Origin: Tenebrio molitor | Taxonomy: Eukaryota; Arthropoda; Insecta; Coleoptera; Tenebrionidae | Direction of reading: 5' to 3' | Assembly (NCBI RefSeq): GCF_963966145.1 | Contig: NC_091052.1 | Span: 11,408,001-11,472,000 of the forward strand | DNA length: 64,000 bases | Shown: piece after piece, positions 45,136 to 57,298 of the stretch | How the letters are laid out: each line of letters opens with the position of its first letter | How positions within the stretch are numbered: position 1 is the stretch's first letter | Notes under the pieces: generated by a model | What the model was told of the DNA's origin: nothing | Seen by the model: only the letters and a program-made list of their open reading frames with translations | Databases searched by the model: none | Position numbers and translations under genes: made by a program

Positions 45136-45383
45136 TATTAATTTAATTTATATCACAGTTATTCAACGCTTTTCTGACACGAGATAACGCGCAAAACTAC
45201 CTATGGCTCAAGTTTAAATTTATTCTGGCACTACACGCCGAGGTGAATTATTAATAGATTCCGCACGAACACTTGGAGTCATTGCTTCTGTTTACTAACA
45301 CCGACGTACTTGAGCAGTTGTGACTGGACCAATCAAAAATCTCCCTTATAAATAATCTCAAAACAAATATTAACACATATTCA
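45136..45383 (-). other. 5' flank of the LRR gene
   Basis: No TATA box stands at a fixed distance. A CCAAT on the plus strand near 45334 could be an inverted CCAAT element. Nothing else was recognised. Confidence 0.3.
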
Positions 45384-45725
45384 GGCCTATTCTGTAAGAC
45401 ACTTGGTTAAAAGTTAAACGTTAAAACAACGGTTAAAATATTTTAACCCATTGCGCTATTCTCTAAGCCAAAATTTTAACCAAAAGTTGTTAAAATTTAA
45501 CTCAAATTGCTAATTTTTAGCGGGTGGTCATACCCAGCCGTTAAAAATTAACGTCAAAACGGTCCCAAATTGTAATGGCATTCGCAATGAATATTCTTTT
45601 GGTTGCATGAACTGGAATGAAGGCGACAAATGTACTCGTAAGTAAATTTTTCGACAAATCAAATCTGTCAATTCCATAAATTTTTCTCAATTCTTAAGGG
45701 TAATTTTGCCACCGGCGGTAAAAGA

Positions 45726-45737
45726 TGAATCACCCTG
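45726..45737. repeat. Solo CACCCTG element end
   Basis: GAATCACCCTG followed by TA resembles the outer end of CAGGGTGAT-type TA-inserting elements. No partner was identified. Confidence 0.35.
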
Positions 45738-45749
45738 TAGCGCTTTCTC

Positions 45750-45893
45750 ATTGTAGCTTGAGCTGTAAGAACCGGATGCGCAGTGGTCTTACAGCACCTT
45801 CACTAATTTTGTCGATTTCTTTTCCGCTTCCAGCACCTCTTTATCTGACCTTTTTATTCAACTTTGCGCATCTCTCACAGCTCAAGCTACAAT
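45750..45893. repeat. 144-bp unit with 17-bp inverted ends
   Basis: ATTGTAGCTTGAGCTGT at 45750-45766 is perfectly inverted at 45877-45893. It lies within the 45384-46447 composite and is probably a nested insertion. Confidence 0.7.
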
Positions 45894-46447
45894 AGGCAAG
45901 CTGTAACATATTTGAGTTGATACCCAAAGTGCATCTATCGATATTTAAAACGACCTTTTGATTCCTTGAGTGGTTTATTGCCGCTTAACGAGGGTTGTCG
46001 TAAAAGTGATACCAATTCCCAATTACTTTCATTTATACAGGAAGGGGCAAAAGTAATGCAACAATTCGATAAATCATAAACTGTTGAGTTTTGAAAAAAG
46101 AACAAAAACCGGTCGATTTTTAATTTCAATTTCACGTTTTTGAGTAGTCTGTGCCCATACCAATGTAGTCTACAACTATTAGTTGAGGTTAGGTATAATT
46201 TTGCAAATAATTATGACTGTTGTTCCTCCAGCTGACAGTGATTTGCGACGTTGCCATATGTATTTGTACGCTTCCGTGCCTGACTTCATTCTTCAAAATA
46301 ACCTAGCCGCTAAAATAATGCTTTTTAACCTACCCGTTAATAGTTTGTCTTACAGAATAGAATTTTGGTTATTTGTAGATAACCGATTGTTAAAAATTAA
46401 TTTATTAGCGGATGGTTAAAATTAACAGACGAGTTACAGAATAGGCC

Positions 46448-47402
46448 CGATTATACTCTATTCTTTATCTTGGTGAGTGGTCTTAGGGAAATTTTCAGCC
46501 GTCAAGTTGAATTTAGGGATTTTTGAAAGTTCCCATGGAAAAGAGCGTTGGTAGTTGTTAAAAAATATTCAAATATTACAATAATGTACTTACAGAGACG
46601 CCGCAAAGTCTTTCTATTTATTATTTTCCAAGTTAAATTGCTCATGATTCACATGCACCGAGACATAACCTCAAAGTGTCATCTTTACATCGCATCGTTC
46701 TATAAAATTGTTATAACTTACTTGGGAATTTCAAAATGTTCTAGACCGGCCACACACTTTCCGGTCAAATTAGGTCTGGTTTATGGTTTAAGAATCCGGT
46801 TAATTTTTCAAACCCATTTCGCGACATAAAATCGCGAGATTTTGACATGAATGCTTGACGAAGATTCTGAATCTGAATGACAGCGATGACAGTTAATATT
46901 TGATTTACATCACACAAAAATTTGGTGGAAAAAGTAAAACTTATAAAGCTACCCATGGCTTGCTTGATCGCATCCTTAGATAACAAAATTCCCAAACCAT
47001 AACATTAAAATATTAAGAAAGTATCATAGATTGTGTTGATAATATCTTGAAGCATTCGCACCACTGATTCTCATTGGTTGTTATGAAACCCACGCGAAAA
47101 ATAAATTATATGACATTTCGAATTTGAAATTGTCAGTTCTGTCAAAGTGGTTTAAGCATTTAGATTTGCGATTTTTCATCTTTAGAGCTTTGTTTTGCGA
47201 TTCTCTGGTTTTAAAAGTTATTAGTTTTGATCGTGTTCCTGTTTTGATCTGTTCCGTTGCGATTTTTTGTTGATTTTTTAAATTTGTGAAGTGAGTGCGT
47301 GCCTCAAGAATCTAATTACAAACATCGAAAATGATACAGAGGTAATTTTTGTTCATGCATTAAATAGGAGTACATATTAAATAATCTCTTGCTTGTGTTT
47401 AG
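46448..47402. other. AT-rich intergenic sequence
   Basis: ATGATACAGAG followed by GTAATT at 47331 is a weak start-exon-like string, not called. No other feature was seen. Confidence 0.35.
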
Positions 47403-47523
47403 CCATTTCCGAAAAAAGCTGGATATTTTAATTTCAGTAGCCAGCTTTTTCGGAAATTCGAAAATGTATTGTGGGTTGCATTTTTTATTCCGTCGGGCAC
47501 ATTATTACTCGTGAAATACCCTG
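47403..47523. repeat. Hairpin plus right end of the CAGGGTATTTCACGAG family
   Basis: TTTCCGAAAAAAGCTGG and CCAGCTTTTTCGGAAA form a hairpin at 47403-47453. It is followed at 47464-47523 by ATGTATTGTGGGTTGCA through CTCGTGAAATACCCTG, the right end of the family at 17015 and 55743. The left end is missing. Confidence 0.6.
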
Positions 47524-47829
47524 TATTAATAAAACCTAATATATTACTCCTACTGTACTTAAGTTTTCTTTCGTCTTTCGTCTTTCCTAAGTGCAAATAT
47601 GCAGAATAATAATAAAACATCACGTGTAAACCTGCTCTTTCCACTTTTTAAAATTTCGCGCCGGATCTATTTGTTGTAGCGTAGAGTGAACATTTTTAAT
47701 AACATTTATGTCAAGCAATCTATGAGTGGACAGAGTTTAACAATGAATATTTGAATGATTTTGGTACCACTGTAATCTAAACGCATTTCCGGTAGTCAGC
47801 TTTGACAGAGTTGTCAGGCGAATTTGACG

Positions 47830-47990
47830 TTTACCATCAAAGGGTCATTTTTGTAATAACATAAACATACCCGACATAACCTTTTTTTTTTAATGTGTCA
47901 AGTTAAAACATCTGGTCAGTGCCAATCACGAAACCAATATTTTTCAATTGTTTCATTGCCAACAGACTCAGTCATTGTTGATCACGCTGT
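47830..47990. mobile_element. Left-truncated copy of the nested TA MITE
   Basis: It matches the right two-thirds of 949-1190, including TTTCATTGCCAACAGACTCA and the end TTGATCACGCTG followed by TA. The left terminus is not recognisable. Confidence 0.7.
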
Positions 47991-47992
47991 AT

Positions 47993-50900
47993 TTCGCTCA
48001 CATATTCTTGCTTGGATAAACTTTTGGCTAGTCTGGTTTGACGTCCAGACAGAAATTAAATTATCTTATCATTCCTGATTTTAACGAGATTGTCTCGACA
48101 GTTGCTCAGAGCGTTTCAAATTTTCCAGTCCAGAGTTCTTTGGGAAAAAAATCTTCTCTTCTCGCAGATTTCAATTTCTCTTGTCTACATTCATTACCAA
48201 AACAACGTTTATTTTTCAGTCTCATAAATTTTTGATTTATTTCGTTTCGTTGAAATGTTGCCGCTTGGTGCAAAATGTTAGTTCGCAGGAAGAGCGGTCA
48301 AGAATATTAATTGTGGTGCGTAATACTTTTGTTCGTTGATGGAAAATTTCCGGGGTGGAAGAAAATTGATTTCGGTACAGTTTTCCATAAACACGTGGAA
48401 GGGCTCGTGGGTGATAATCTGATAGGTCTACCTGCTCGTTAACCCTTTCGATACAAGAGATTTTCTAAAGTTATAGGAATTTTCCGAAGTGGGTCAAATC
48501 CGTACTTCGTGTGTCAACATAAAATTGTAATTTTCCGGAAGAGAAAAACAATTTATTTTGGTTCGCTTCTGGTTCTTAATGTCCGGTCCAGTTTGAGTAT
48601 TTTCATGGTAATTCGATACGACCGTGTCATACAAAAATTTTTTAGCTTTTCCGCCTACACCTCGTCCTGTTTCTGACAGTAATACATTTTTTCAAAGAGA
48701 GAGATTTGATCCGATATTTTTGAAACGGCATTTTCCGATATCTGCAGATGAAAAAGCCACTGTTGATACAATTGTTTTTATATCTGTGGCGAGCAGGACT
48801 GCTGCTCCATTGTATTCCCAACAATAAGACCATAAACATCCATCCGGATCCGTGTACAATACCGCAGATGCTACACCATTCGAACTCTATCGATTAACTT
48901 TGATAAAACTAATGCCTCAGCTCCGTGTCTCCTGTCTTTATAAACTTCCCAGAATGTTCCGGACACATCGTTGACGGTCGCCTCTGATCACCCAACTAGT
49001 AAAGAATATTTTCCTTCGAACGAACAAGTCGCAAGAGCTCTCTTAGAGACGAAATTATTCAATTCGACCATGTGTTAAAGAATTTAGAAATCAATTTCCA
49101 AGTAAAAAAGTTATAGGAAAAGTTTACTCTGGCACATCATATTCGCCGCTTCCGGGGAATCGAGACTTTTTTAACATATAAAGAAAGATCGACGAATGCT
49201 GGTGCATTATTGCATATGAAAGTAGGCAACCAGTAATGCGGCCGGTATTCAGATTTCGATCAGCCACGACCACTTCAGAGACAGAACGCTTATAATATGA
49301 GCGTAATTAAGTCCGTAATAACCGGAAAAAGTCGGAAACAATGCTTCCGCTCGTAGAACTAAAACGCCCCTCAGTTGTAGCTCCTAAATGAGTGCAAAGT
49401 CAATTTACGACGTACACTTTTATAGAGCAAACCACCGCAACGACTTTTTGTGCGTGGCATTGTGTTGCTTTTTGCCGTTATTGGGAGCGTTACCGTCCAT
49501 TTTTACTTTGCACCCTTAACGTTCTTGGGGGCATAATGTCCGCCGAAAAAACGCAATAAATCTCACGAAACAACTCCGAGACGGATTAGGGAGAGAATGA
49601 GTAGTAGCGCGGAATGTAAGTGTGAATTCAGAGGAGTGTGAAGTTGTTTCGAGCTCAGGTGTACGTTTTTCGAGAGGAGTACTAAACCACTCAAGTGCAG
49701 ATGCGAGCATCGGCGCACTTTGCCACCGAAACTGGAAAACTGTCACGGCAAAAAACAGGGGGGTTGCACCGGCTCAATTAATAAGCTGCACGGTGAGTTT
49801 TAATCCGGGTTGTTTTATGTATTCGGGGATCGAGGAAGGACGTGTCGGCGGGTTGCAAACAGAGAAGTAACGAAGATAAGTGACGCTTTGGATTTTAGGG
49901 ATCCTTTTAGATGTAAGGAATCAATCGTTCAATCCTCGACGCCTTAAAAACAATAAAACAAACCTTCCGAGCATGTTTCACTTTTCTCTTCCAATTTGGG
50001 GCGGATTCCCTTCGACGTATTGACGTCCGAGCTTAAAGGAACTTGTACTACAATAAATGTTGCATATTGAGGGGTTCATCTGAAGATCGACGTCGCACGT
50101 ACAATCGCCAACTGTCAAGTCTTCTCTTGGGTACTAATCGGTTTTCAGTCGTTTCCAGTGACAGTGCGAAGAATCAGTGCTCCTTGTCGACACCGGCACG
50201 CAGATACATATTGATGGGGAGATGAAATGCGGCGCTATGAGCAAGTACAAGAATTGAAGGAATTCCTCGATGTCGAGAGGCGATGAGAACGCAGTCACCG
50301 TGTGTGACTGGATGTCATTTAAGAGTGTTACGGCGTTTCAGCACACTTTCCATTCAGTCTGCGTGCCGCCTTTGTTTCAGCTCGTCTAGTTTTTGCTGTC
50401 TAACGCCGAGGCCGTTATCTCTCGCCTTCCATACAGATTCTTCCACGGTTGGCTAACGATATGCCCGGGCATTCCGATACAAAAATGTCAATATCTTATT
50501 TATGACACGTGTCGCTTCATATTTTCGCCCGTGTACTCTCCAACCCTCTCACAAACTCCAAACGATCTCCTCAACGTGTAGAGAGCGCAAGAAGTTAATG
50601 TTTATTGTCACACGCCAGTTGTGCGAGCAGTGAATCAAGTCGCTGAAGAAGTTCCCCGCTGTATGCAGACCAATTTTTCATTTGTACCCCAACGACAGCT
50701 AAATCTATGGATCATTTCTGGCACAAAAATTTGATTAATGGTGACTTCAAAGTCATAAAAACTCAAGAGTTCACTCCTTTTTAAAGTGAAAACAGATGAA
50801 TGTTCTGTCTGGGGTCCAACAGTGATTAAGTAAAAAATAAAATTACATGTCGACCCCGAAATATTTCCGGAAACTATTATTTTACTTGGAATCATTCCAT

Positions 50901-52500
50901 TTCTGTAGCATTAAGTTGATGAGGCTCTGTTCTGCCTCTTTAATAATCAGTTTTGCGAAACACGGTAAGTCAGCATATCAATTATACAATTAAGCCAATT
51001 CATACGTGGTTTCCAATTAGTTCCAATTTGTTCCAATTTATCTAATTAGTGTAAAGTGTTATGTTGAGTGAGGCAATTCGCTCTTAATCAAAACGAGATC
51101 CATTCTAACTTGTCGAAGACGACTATTCGATTATGAAATGGTGCGCGCACAGACTCGACCCTGACAAATTCCTTTTTTTTGAATAAAATAAAACATCCTA
51201 TCACATATCAGTTTTTCGTAAATATGTATTATACATGCATAAGTTTTAAACTCAATAGGGGAAAGTCACGCTACAAGGGAAGATAAAAAGTATCAATACC
51301 ATTACAGGTTGTAGATAGACACCCCGGCTATGATTCCCTTTTACTAGATTATCGCGGAAAAATACCACTGCAGCAGAAACACTAAAAAACAAGCCTTGTA
51401 GCATTTTATTATGATCAATAAAATAAGCAATTGTGCGCCACTGGTTTTCAAATTCTAACGGTTATTACAGTTGGAGGAGAATTACCTTGGTAAGTGTTTA
51501 TTCACGTTGGAAATTCAGTTTTGTTAAATTTAATCAAGCGAATGTAGTCACATATTACGATTTTTAGGGTCGATACCGTCAAGACGCCATTTTAGAACGT
51601 GGCGCATTAGAGCATTAAAACATAATTGTAATACGCATTAGACGCCTAATTGAATAGGCAACCATCAATACGGCCGATCATGCAGATCCCTAGATTAATC
51701 GATCCGAAGCGTGAGTAATTTTTAGTGTGCATTGCGTTTTAAAAATGTTTTGTCTGGTGGTTAATTCACGTGCTCATTATTTCATTAATTCAGCTCTGTT
51801 TAAAAGAAACAAGAGATAAGTTTGTTGCGTTGTCACTGAGCGTAATAAATGGTCTCTTGAGGGTGTTATTTGGGTTTTGACCGTAATTTGTTGGAGATTA
51901 ACGCGATACGGATTTTCGTGTCCCATCAGATTTATCGATTGTTTCTTAGCGTGATCACTCGGTATACCGTTTCCTTTCTGCAAACGAAAACGGTTTGTTC
52001 TGTAGCTCCGAGTGGAGCTACAATATTTCACCGCTTGTGCTCTTTGTACGTACTTAAGGTGCAAGAACGCTCTCAATGTGAAGTTGATGAGTCTTAGTTG
52101 AGCCGTATTTCATTAAATAAGACAACCGAAGCTAATTTCTGTTGGTGCTTGGAAGATATTTAGAATAATAGATCTGAGAAGTAACTATTTGTGTTTTGGC
52201 GTCTCTGTCATGAATATAAATCGAGCTCCATTATTTTTACGTGAATCGGTGAATTATTTACTGACTTTCTAGGTCTAACCCGATTCATTATTCATTTGTG
52301 CATTTATTTATTGTGTAAAATTTGTATGACTAGTGGGCATGGGAAAATCCCAGGGAACATGTGAATGCGGAATGTTTTTCTGCGTGGAATGTGTAACTAA
52401 GGGTGCGAATGAGGAATGCTTGCTCATTTGCTCATAGAGCGGGAAGTAAGCACTGCAGTGATATACATCATATACGTGACGTCTACTAGCGAATTAGCAA
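47993..52500. other. Unique intergenic sequence, no gene supported
   Basis: Open frames (for example 49622-49870 and 51870-52097) are short, overlapped by opposite-strand frames, and have no domains. No RNA gene or repeat was recognised. Confidence 0.35.
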
Positions 52501-52570
52501 GTTAATTATAATTGTAAGTGACAGCTTGAAATTTGTATTCTGTCTGCAAGACTCTAAACATGGCCTGTAG

Positions 52571-52795
52571 GAGGAATTATTATCTGCACCTACGGAGACC
52601 CCGCAGAGATTCAATATTTCATCGGATTCATTGTCATCGAGTGAATTAGCGCCGAAGAATGTAAATCCCCTAATGAAGGTCCCAGACCTGCCAATCACGC
52701 CGCAAAAAACGCCAATCGAAACGAGCTACTTAAGTCAGAAACGGAGCGACCGGAGCGGCAATCCGTTACAGGGGTCAGGAAGCGGTGACGAGAGG
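52571..52795 (+). CDS. Candidate internal exon, Ser/Pro-rich disordered segment
   Basis: I do not recognise the gene. After an acceptor-like CCTGTAG the frame stays open for about 100 codons. It first encodes EELLSAPTETPQRFNISSDS, then VPDLPITPQKTPIETSYLSQ, then KRSDRSGNPLQGSGSGDER. The composition (Ser, Pro, Thr, Asn, charged, no hydrophobic core) is typical of a cytoplasmic disordered linker in a scaffold or signalling protein. TPQKTP and RSDRS look like phosphorylation-prone or SH3-type contexts. The right border is uncertain: GGTGCG at 52795 would give a phase-0 end, GTGACG at 52785 is an alternative, and the frame itself stops at 52876. Neighbouring exons were not found, so it would lie between long introns. 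The reading is more protein-like than other frames of its size here, but chance is possible. Confidence 0.35.
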
Positions 52796-52876
52796 GTGCG
52801 CGCACCTGCGATCAGGCTCCGCACTAAATATCACTTTTTCCGTTTGCGATTATTTGTTCAGACCTTGTCCTTTTGA

Positions 52877-53950
52877 ACCGTTTTGACCTGCGTCGGGGGG
52901 AATTCGAGCGATCCCGTGACATTAGTCTTAATTAAAGGGGAAATTCGGCGCACGGTTCAAAAAGCAAATATATTTAAATGATTTATAACATACCGTCGGC
53001 GGTCGTAATATTTCAAAAATGGGAAAGACAGTCTGGTGTAAGAATGATGGATTGAGCGCTTGAAATACGCGAAAGCAAACAAATAATATCGGAGTGGATC
53101 TGAACAAGACTCTCGCAAATTCAATGATTGTAGGAGAGTCGTTTCGGCAGTAAATCATGTGTAGCGAAGAGAGATAATGATACAATTCAGAGCTTAAATC
53201 TCATTTTGCAATCGGAACAGTTAGTGGATACGGTGTAGCAGTTACGGAGCGCGATGCGCATCTAAATGTCACGCCACTGCAGGTTTATGTGCTTTATTTG
53301 CAAATAGATCCCAGTCATGATCTAACGAGATTAGGTCGGATTGTATTTAAAAGTAAAGCCGAGCGAGCGACGCCGCGAATATTGAATCTGGACGGGCTTA
53401 AGGAAGGAAATTGTTATTAAAATATGACCTCAAGGACGAGGAGCCTGGAGGGTAGGGCGTGCCTGTCAAAAATCCTGATGCGAGTAGACAAGGAGCTTCT
53501 GCAGGTGCAAACCACAGACTAGACTCTACATCGGTGTTTTTCAGGTCGTGCTATTAGATTTTCACCACTGTCGTGGTAGTCGTGACAGCCGCAAAGTGAA
53601 GACATTACTACTATTATTAAGGTATGACGTTGCTTGATATCAATTTCCGGGTCTTGTATCATGCAAAATGGTATGCTAGATTACTACCGTCCACACGCTT
53701 ATCGATTCTTCCGTTTCCGTTATTACTATTTTCGTTTCGTCGAGCTTATCGTAATTACACCATTTTTACTAACTGGAACTGATTAGTCGCATCTCGGTTT
53801 CCCATTAAATAGTTTTCGCATTTTGAATAAATTAAAATTTATCTGAATTTTAAAATTGAATTTGTGTATTGTTCGAGTTGCCATCACAGTCAATTTGTGT
53901 GTTCTATTTCTGAATTCGTCAAAATATTTCAGAAAATTATCACTTATAAC
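52877..53950. other. Unique intergenic or intronic sequence
   Basis: Nothing was recognised. Confidence 0.35.
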
Positions 53951-53955
53951 ACCAC

Positions 53956-54113
53956 GAGTAAGCAAAGTTATGTCGATTATTTTTGTAGTGCTGCCACGAA
54001 TGTCACCCACGGATGAATTTGAATACCACGAGTGCGCATCACGAGTGGTATTCTCAAGCGTGGGGGATATGAGTGAGAACACCACAAAAATAGTCTACTT
54101 AACTTTGACTAAA
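53956..54113. repeat. Long-arm hairpin repeat, CCACGAGTG apex
   Basis: Imperfect arms of about 75 bp share AAAGTTA, ATTATTTTTGT, CCCACG and GAATACCAC in inverted order. They meet at an apex that includes ACGAGTGCGCATCACGAGTG. Open frames on both strands here are a by-product of the symmetry. Confidence 0.65.
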
Positions 54114-54360
54114 AATTCAATTCAACGAACAAAATTTATAATAAATTTTCCTGATAATCGTCACTAGTGAAAATAACCGATAATTTTAACATGTGATGAA
54201 TAATCAGGAATTTTCGTTCTGATTGATCCAGAAATGACAAATGGTGCATTTTTATTGGAGAATTTGATATCATAGATGAATAGTCATTACTACTCCGCGA
54301 GGTATAACTTTATTCCTTCCTATTTTTACAACAGATTTTTTTTTGTGTGCTATGTCTATG

Positions 54361-54480
54361 TCAGAGTAAGAAGTGATTCTTTCTTGCGTTGGTGTTTGGA
54401 AATTATTATTTTTTTGTACCCTCTGTCGGAGTAAAAAATTATTCTTTTTTTGCGTTGGTGTTTGGAAAATATTAAAATGC
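54361..54480 (+). repeat. Two-copy tandem repeat, 65-bp period
   Basis: The block TCAGAGTAAGAAGTGATTCT, leading to TTGCGTTGGTGTTTGGAAA, is repeated 65 bp later with a few changes. Confidence 0.7.
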
Positions 54481-54789
54481 TCCTAATCAAGTCGGAGACC
54501 GGTATTGTGCTTGCAAAGTGAAACAATAAACCTTGCAGGGATATTTTTAATTAAATAATAAGCTCTCGAATTATCTACGGGTTTTAATTTTTTGTTTTTT
54601 CTTTTGGAATTATCAGATATATTTTGATGTGAACATATTTTTAACCACAACTGTAATTTCATAAATCTATACTTTCTCTGGACTTCTGAAGTTTATTGAA
54701 AGTCTGTCACAAACTTGATTAATCGTTGTCTGCAAGTTATTAAACGCATGTTGCTTATTTTTTGTAGCTCAAATGATAATACAGTCGCA

Positions 54790-55740
54790 ATTTTCTTAGT
54801 AAAAGTTCTCGACGTGTCCACCATTTTGCGTCCTCTAAGGTGGTAAGTTTTACGACTAATATCAAAAACAGGAGATGTATCTGTAAATTATTACTTTTAC
54901 GTTTAGTCAAAAGATATCAGATTTATAATTCAGAAAATTTTCAGTGTATTCACCAATTTCTAATTAACAATTTCCTGAGTCAATGGTTTTTTTTGTATTC
55001 TGTATTACAGAAAAATTTGTAAAATATAGATTTAAGATTTTGTTAACTCCTAACACAACAAACCTCTCATGTGTTTTTTAATTTTTTGGAATATCTACCA
55101 TTTTTTTATAAATTTCACCATAAATGCTTGAGTTAAAGATTTGCAAATTCCTTTATTCTTTACATCACAAATCAATCAAATAGAGACAATTTTTCATTTT
55201 GTCTAGCTCAATAACAGACAGAACCAGAAATAATAGATATATTATGTTCACAAAATCACCCGCGCATCCACCATATTTCTTAATCAGTTTCGACATTAGT
55301 TTTAGAAACATAGATTTCAGGTTTTTATTCCTTCAATCTCAGTAAATTTTATGGAACATAGTTTTGTCTCTCCACCTATACGAAGATAACAAAGAAGTGG
55401 ATATAACTTCTTCTAAAATATTTTGACTCGCTCGCTATTTATAAATAAAAATTTTCTTTATTTTGTGACCGCAGCAAACAAAATCTATGAAACAGTTTTA
55501 ACATTTTTCTTGGCTCACCACAGAACAGAGCTACTTAACAACATTTTTTTTTACATTTCGGCGCATCCACCATTTGTCCAATTGATAATTTTGTAATTAT
55601 AAATTAATTAATTAAATAAATAAAAGCTACAAATAGATATTTGAAGTTTTCGTTATTCCTTTCATCACTGATCGATCTAACAAAGACAATCTTCATCTTG
55701 TCCAAGAATTTCCTGGTGACTCAACAATGTTTGCAAAATA
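54790..55740 (+). repeat. Degenerate satellite-like repeat cluster B
   Basis: Relatives of the CCGGCGCATCCACCATTTTT motif occur at about 54808, 55085 (weak), 55260 and 55560, same strand as cluster A. Spacings are roughly 170-300 bp. The cluster ends at the 55743 element. Confidence 0.5.
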
Positions 55741-56197
55741 TACAGGGTATTTCAGGAGTGATAATGACCCCGGCGGAATTGAAAATGCAACCCACAACAC
55801 ATTTCCAAAGTTAACGTGGCTATTATTTTAAATATCGTATTGTTTTAAAATGAAATTATAAATCCATGATGGCTTTACTTCCAAAAATTTTATTTTTCAC
55901 AACTGACATTTACGAAAAAGTCAAAATACGACGATTAAAACGTATTCGAACCATGAGAAAAGAGACATGATCCTGATTTATGGCGAATGTAATAAAAATG
56001 CTTCTGCCGTTGCGCGTTTATGCGCCAATAAACATTTTCACAAAAATTCTTTGTTTTTTCACAATTTCGTTTAATCAAGCGAATGACGTTTATGTCAAGA
56101 TTTACGAAACTGCACAGCGAACTATGGTCGGAGCGTTGTAGATGTGTATTGGGGACTTTTCGTTAAGGTGGCACTACCAGGAAAAGTAACTATAATC

Positions 56198-56576
56198 TGT
56201 TTCAAAATCAAAAATCCACCACCTGTTGAATTATGTTGGCAGAAAAAAAGAAATCCCTAGAATAAGTTTCATTTTTTTGGGTTGGTCCAACCCTCCGTCA
56301 AAATTTGACCTTCAGTTTGTCACAAATATCAAATTATAAAAATGCTTCGAAAATCAAGGAATCTTTTAACCGCTAAATTAAAACGAGGGCTCATTAAGTG
56401 CTTCGAAGAATTTAAAAAACACGATGAACTACGACCAAAACGACTGTCAACAGTTTTATTTCATAACCCCACGTTTTTCTGACACTTCCAAACACACTAA
56501 AAACAAAAGTTGGCGACGTTGTCGGTTGTATTTGCGAAGTAGAATGCAGTGTTGGTGGATTTTTGATTTTGAAACA
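56198..56576. mobile_element. 379-bp element with 24-bp perfect inverted ends
   Basis: TGTTTCAAAATCAAAAATCC and onward at 56198-56221 is exactly inverted at 56553-56576. The interior has no recognisable protein. It is followed after 7 bp by the next nested element. Confidence 0.65.
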
Positions 56577-56583
56577 AATTATA

Positions 56584-57298
56584 CCGGGTGTAGAATTGGT
56601 TTACGAGACATAGGATTTTACATGTAAAAATAAAGAGTTTCAATTATTGGCTCCCCTAACAATTTTATGCCAAAATAGTTAAAATGAAAGTTAGAGAGAA
56701 TTAAAATTACTGTCTAATTTCAATCTTAGTTTTATTCTAACATCTTGTGGTACTGAAGGAAAGACAAGAAAAGAGTTAACACAAAAATACTAAAAAGTAC
56801 TACTAGGCATGAAATTTTATTTCTTTCTTTAAATGGTATTATGGAGGATCTTCTTTAAGAAACTTCCAAGCAACATTTGCTTCAGGTTTCCTAGACCGAC
56901 TAATTTCAGCCATAGAAACAATTCGAAGGATTGGAGAAAAGTTTGAACATTTAATGGAAGATATCTTTTCATTCGTCCTGTCGTCCTGTACGAGTTCATT
57001 TGAAGGGCAAATCAAAAGAAAATTAAATAATAGTGAAACCACCCGACAAATAATTTTAGAAGTCAAATTTCATTGCTAGTACTGCTTTTTAGTATTTTTG
57101 TCTTAACTCCTTTCCTTCTTTTCTTTCAGTACCACAAGATGTTAGAAAAAAACAAAGAGTGGAATTAGACAGTAGTTTTAATTCTCTCTAACTTTCATTT
57201 TAACCATTTTGCCATAAAATTATTAGGGGAGCCAATAATTGGATCTCCTTATTTTTACATGTAAAATCCTATGTCTCGTAAACCAATTCTACACCCGG
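56584..57298. mobile_element. TIR element with arms of about 224 bp
   Basis: The arms 56584-56807 and 57075-57298 are highly similar inverted copies starting CCGGGTGTAGAATTGGTTTA. TA dinucleotides lie at 56582-56583 and 57299-57300. The loop of about 267 bp holds a minus-strand open frame (56839-57066) without a proper start or a recognised domain. It is noncoding as far as can be seen. Confidence 0.8.

Larger units (their letters stand above)
45384..46447. mobile_element. Composite element with doubled inverted ends
   Basis: GGCCTATTCTGTAA at the left is inverted at the right as TTACAGAATAGGCC. On each side a second copy of the end lies further in (CTATTCTCTAAG near 45460; CTTACAGAATAG near 46350), along with GTTAAAATTTTAACC-type blocks. 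No coding frame. The interior holds the smaller inverted pair at 45750-45893. Target-site duplication unclear. Confidence 0.65.

Noticed and set aside
47331..47345. ATGATACAGAG followed by GTAATT as a possible start exon
   Set aside because: The donor is weak, no signal peptide or downstream exon is seen, and the area is repeat-rich.
53783..54167. Open frames on both strands of about 100 residues
   Set aside because: They arise from the symmetry of the hairpin repeat at 53956-54113.
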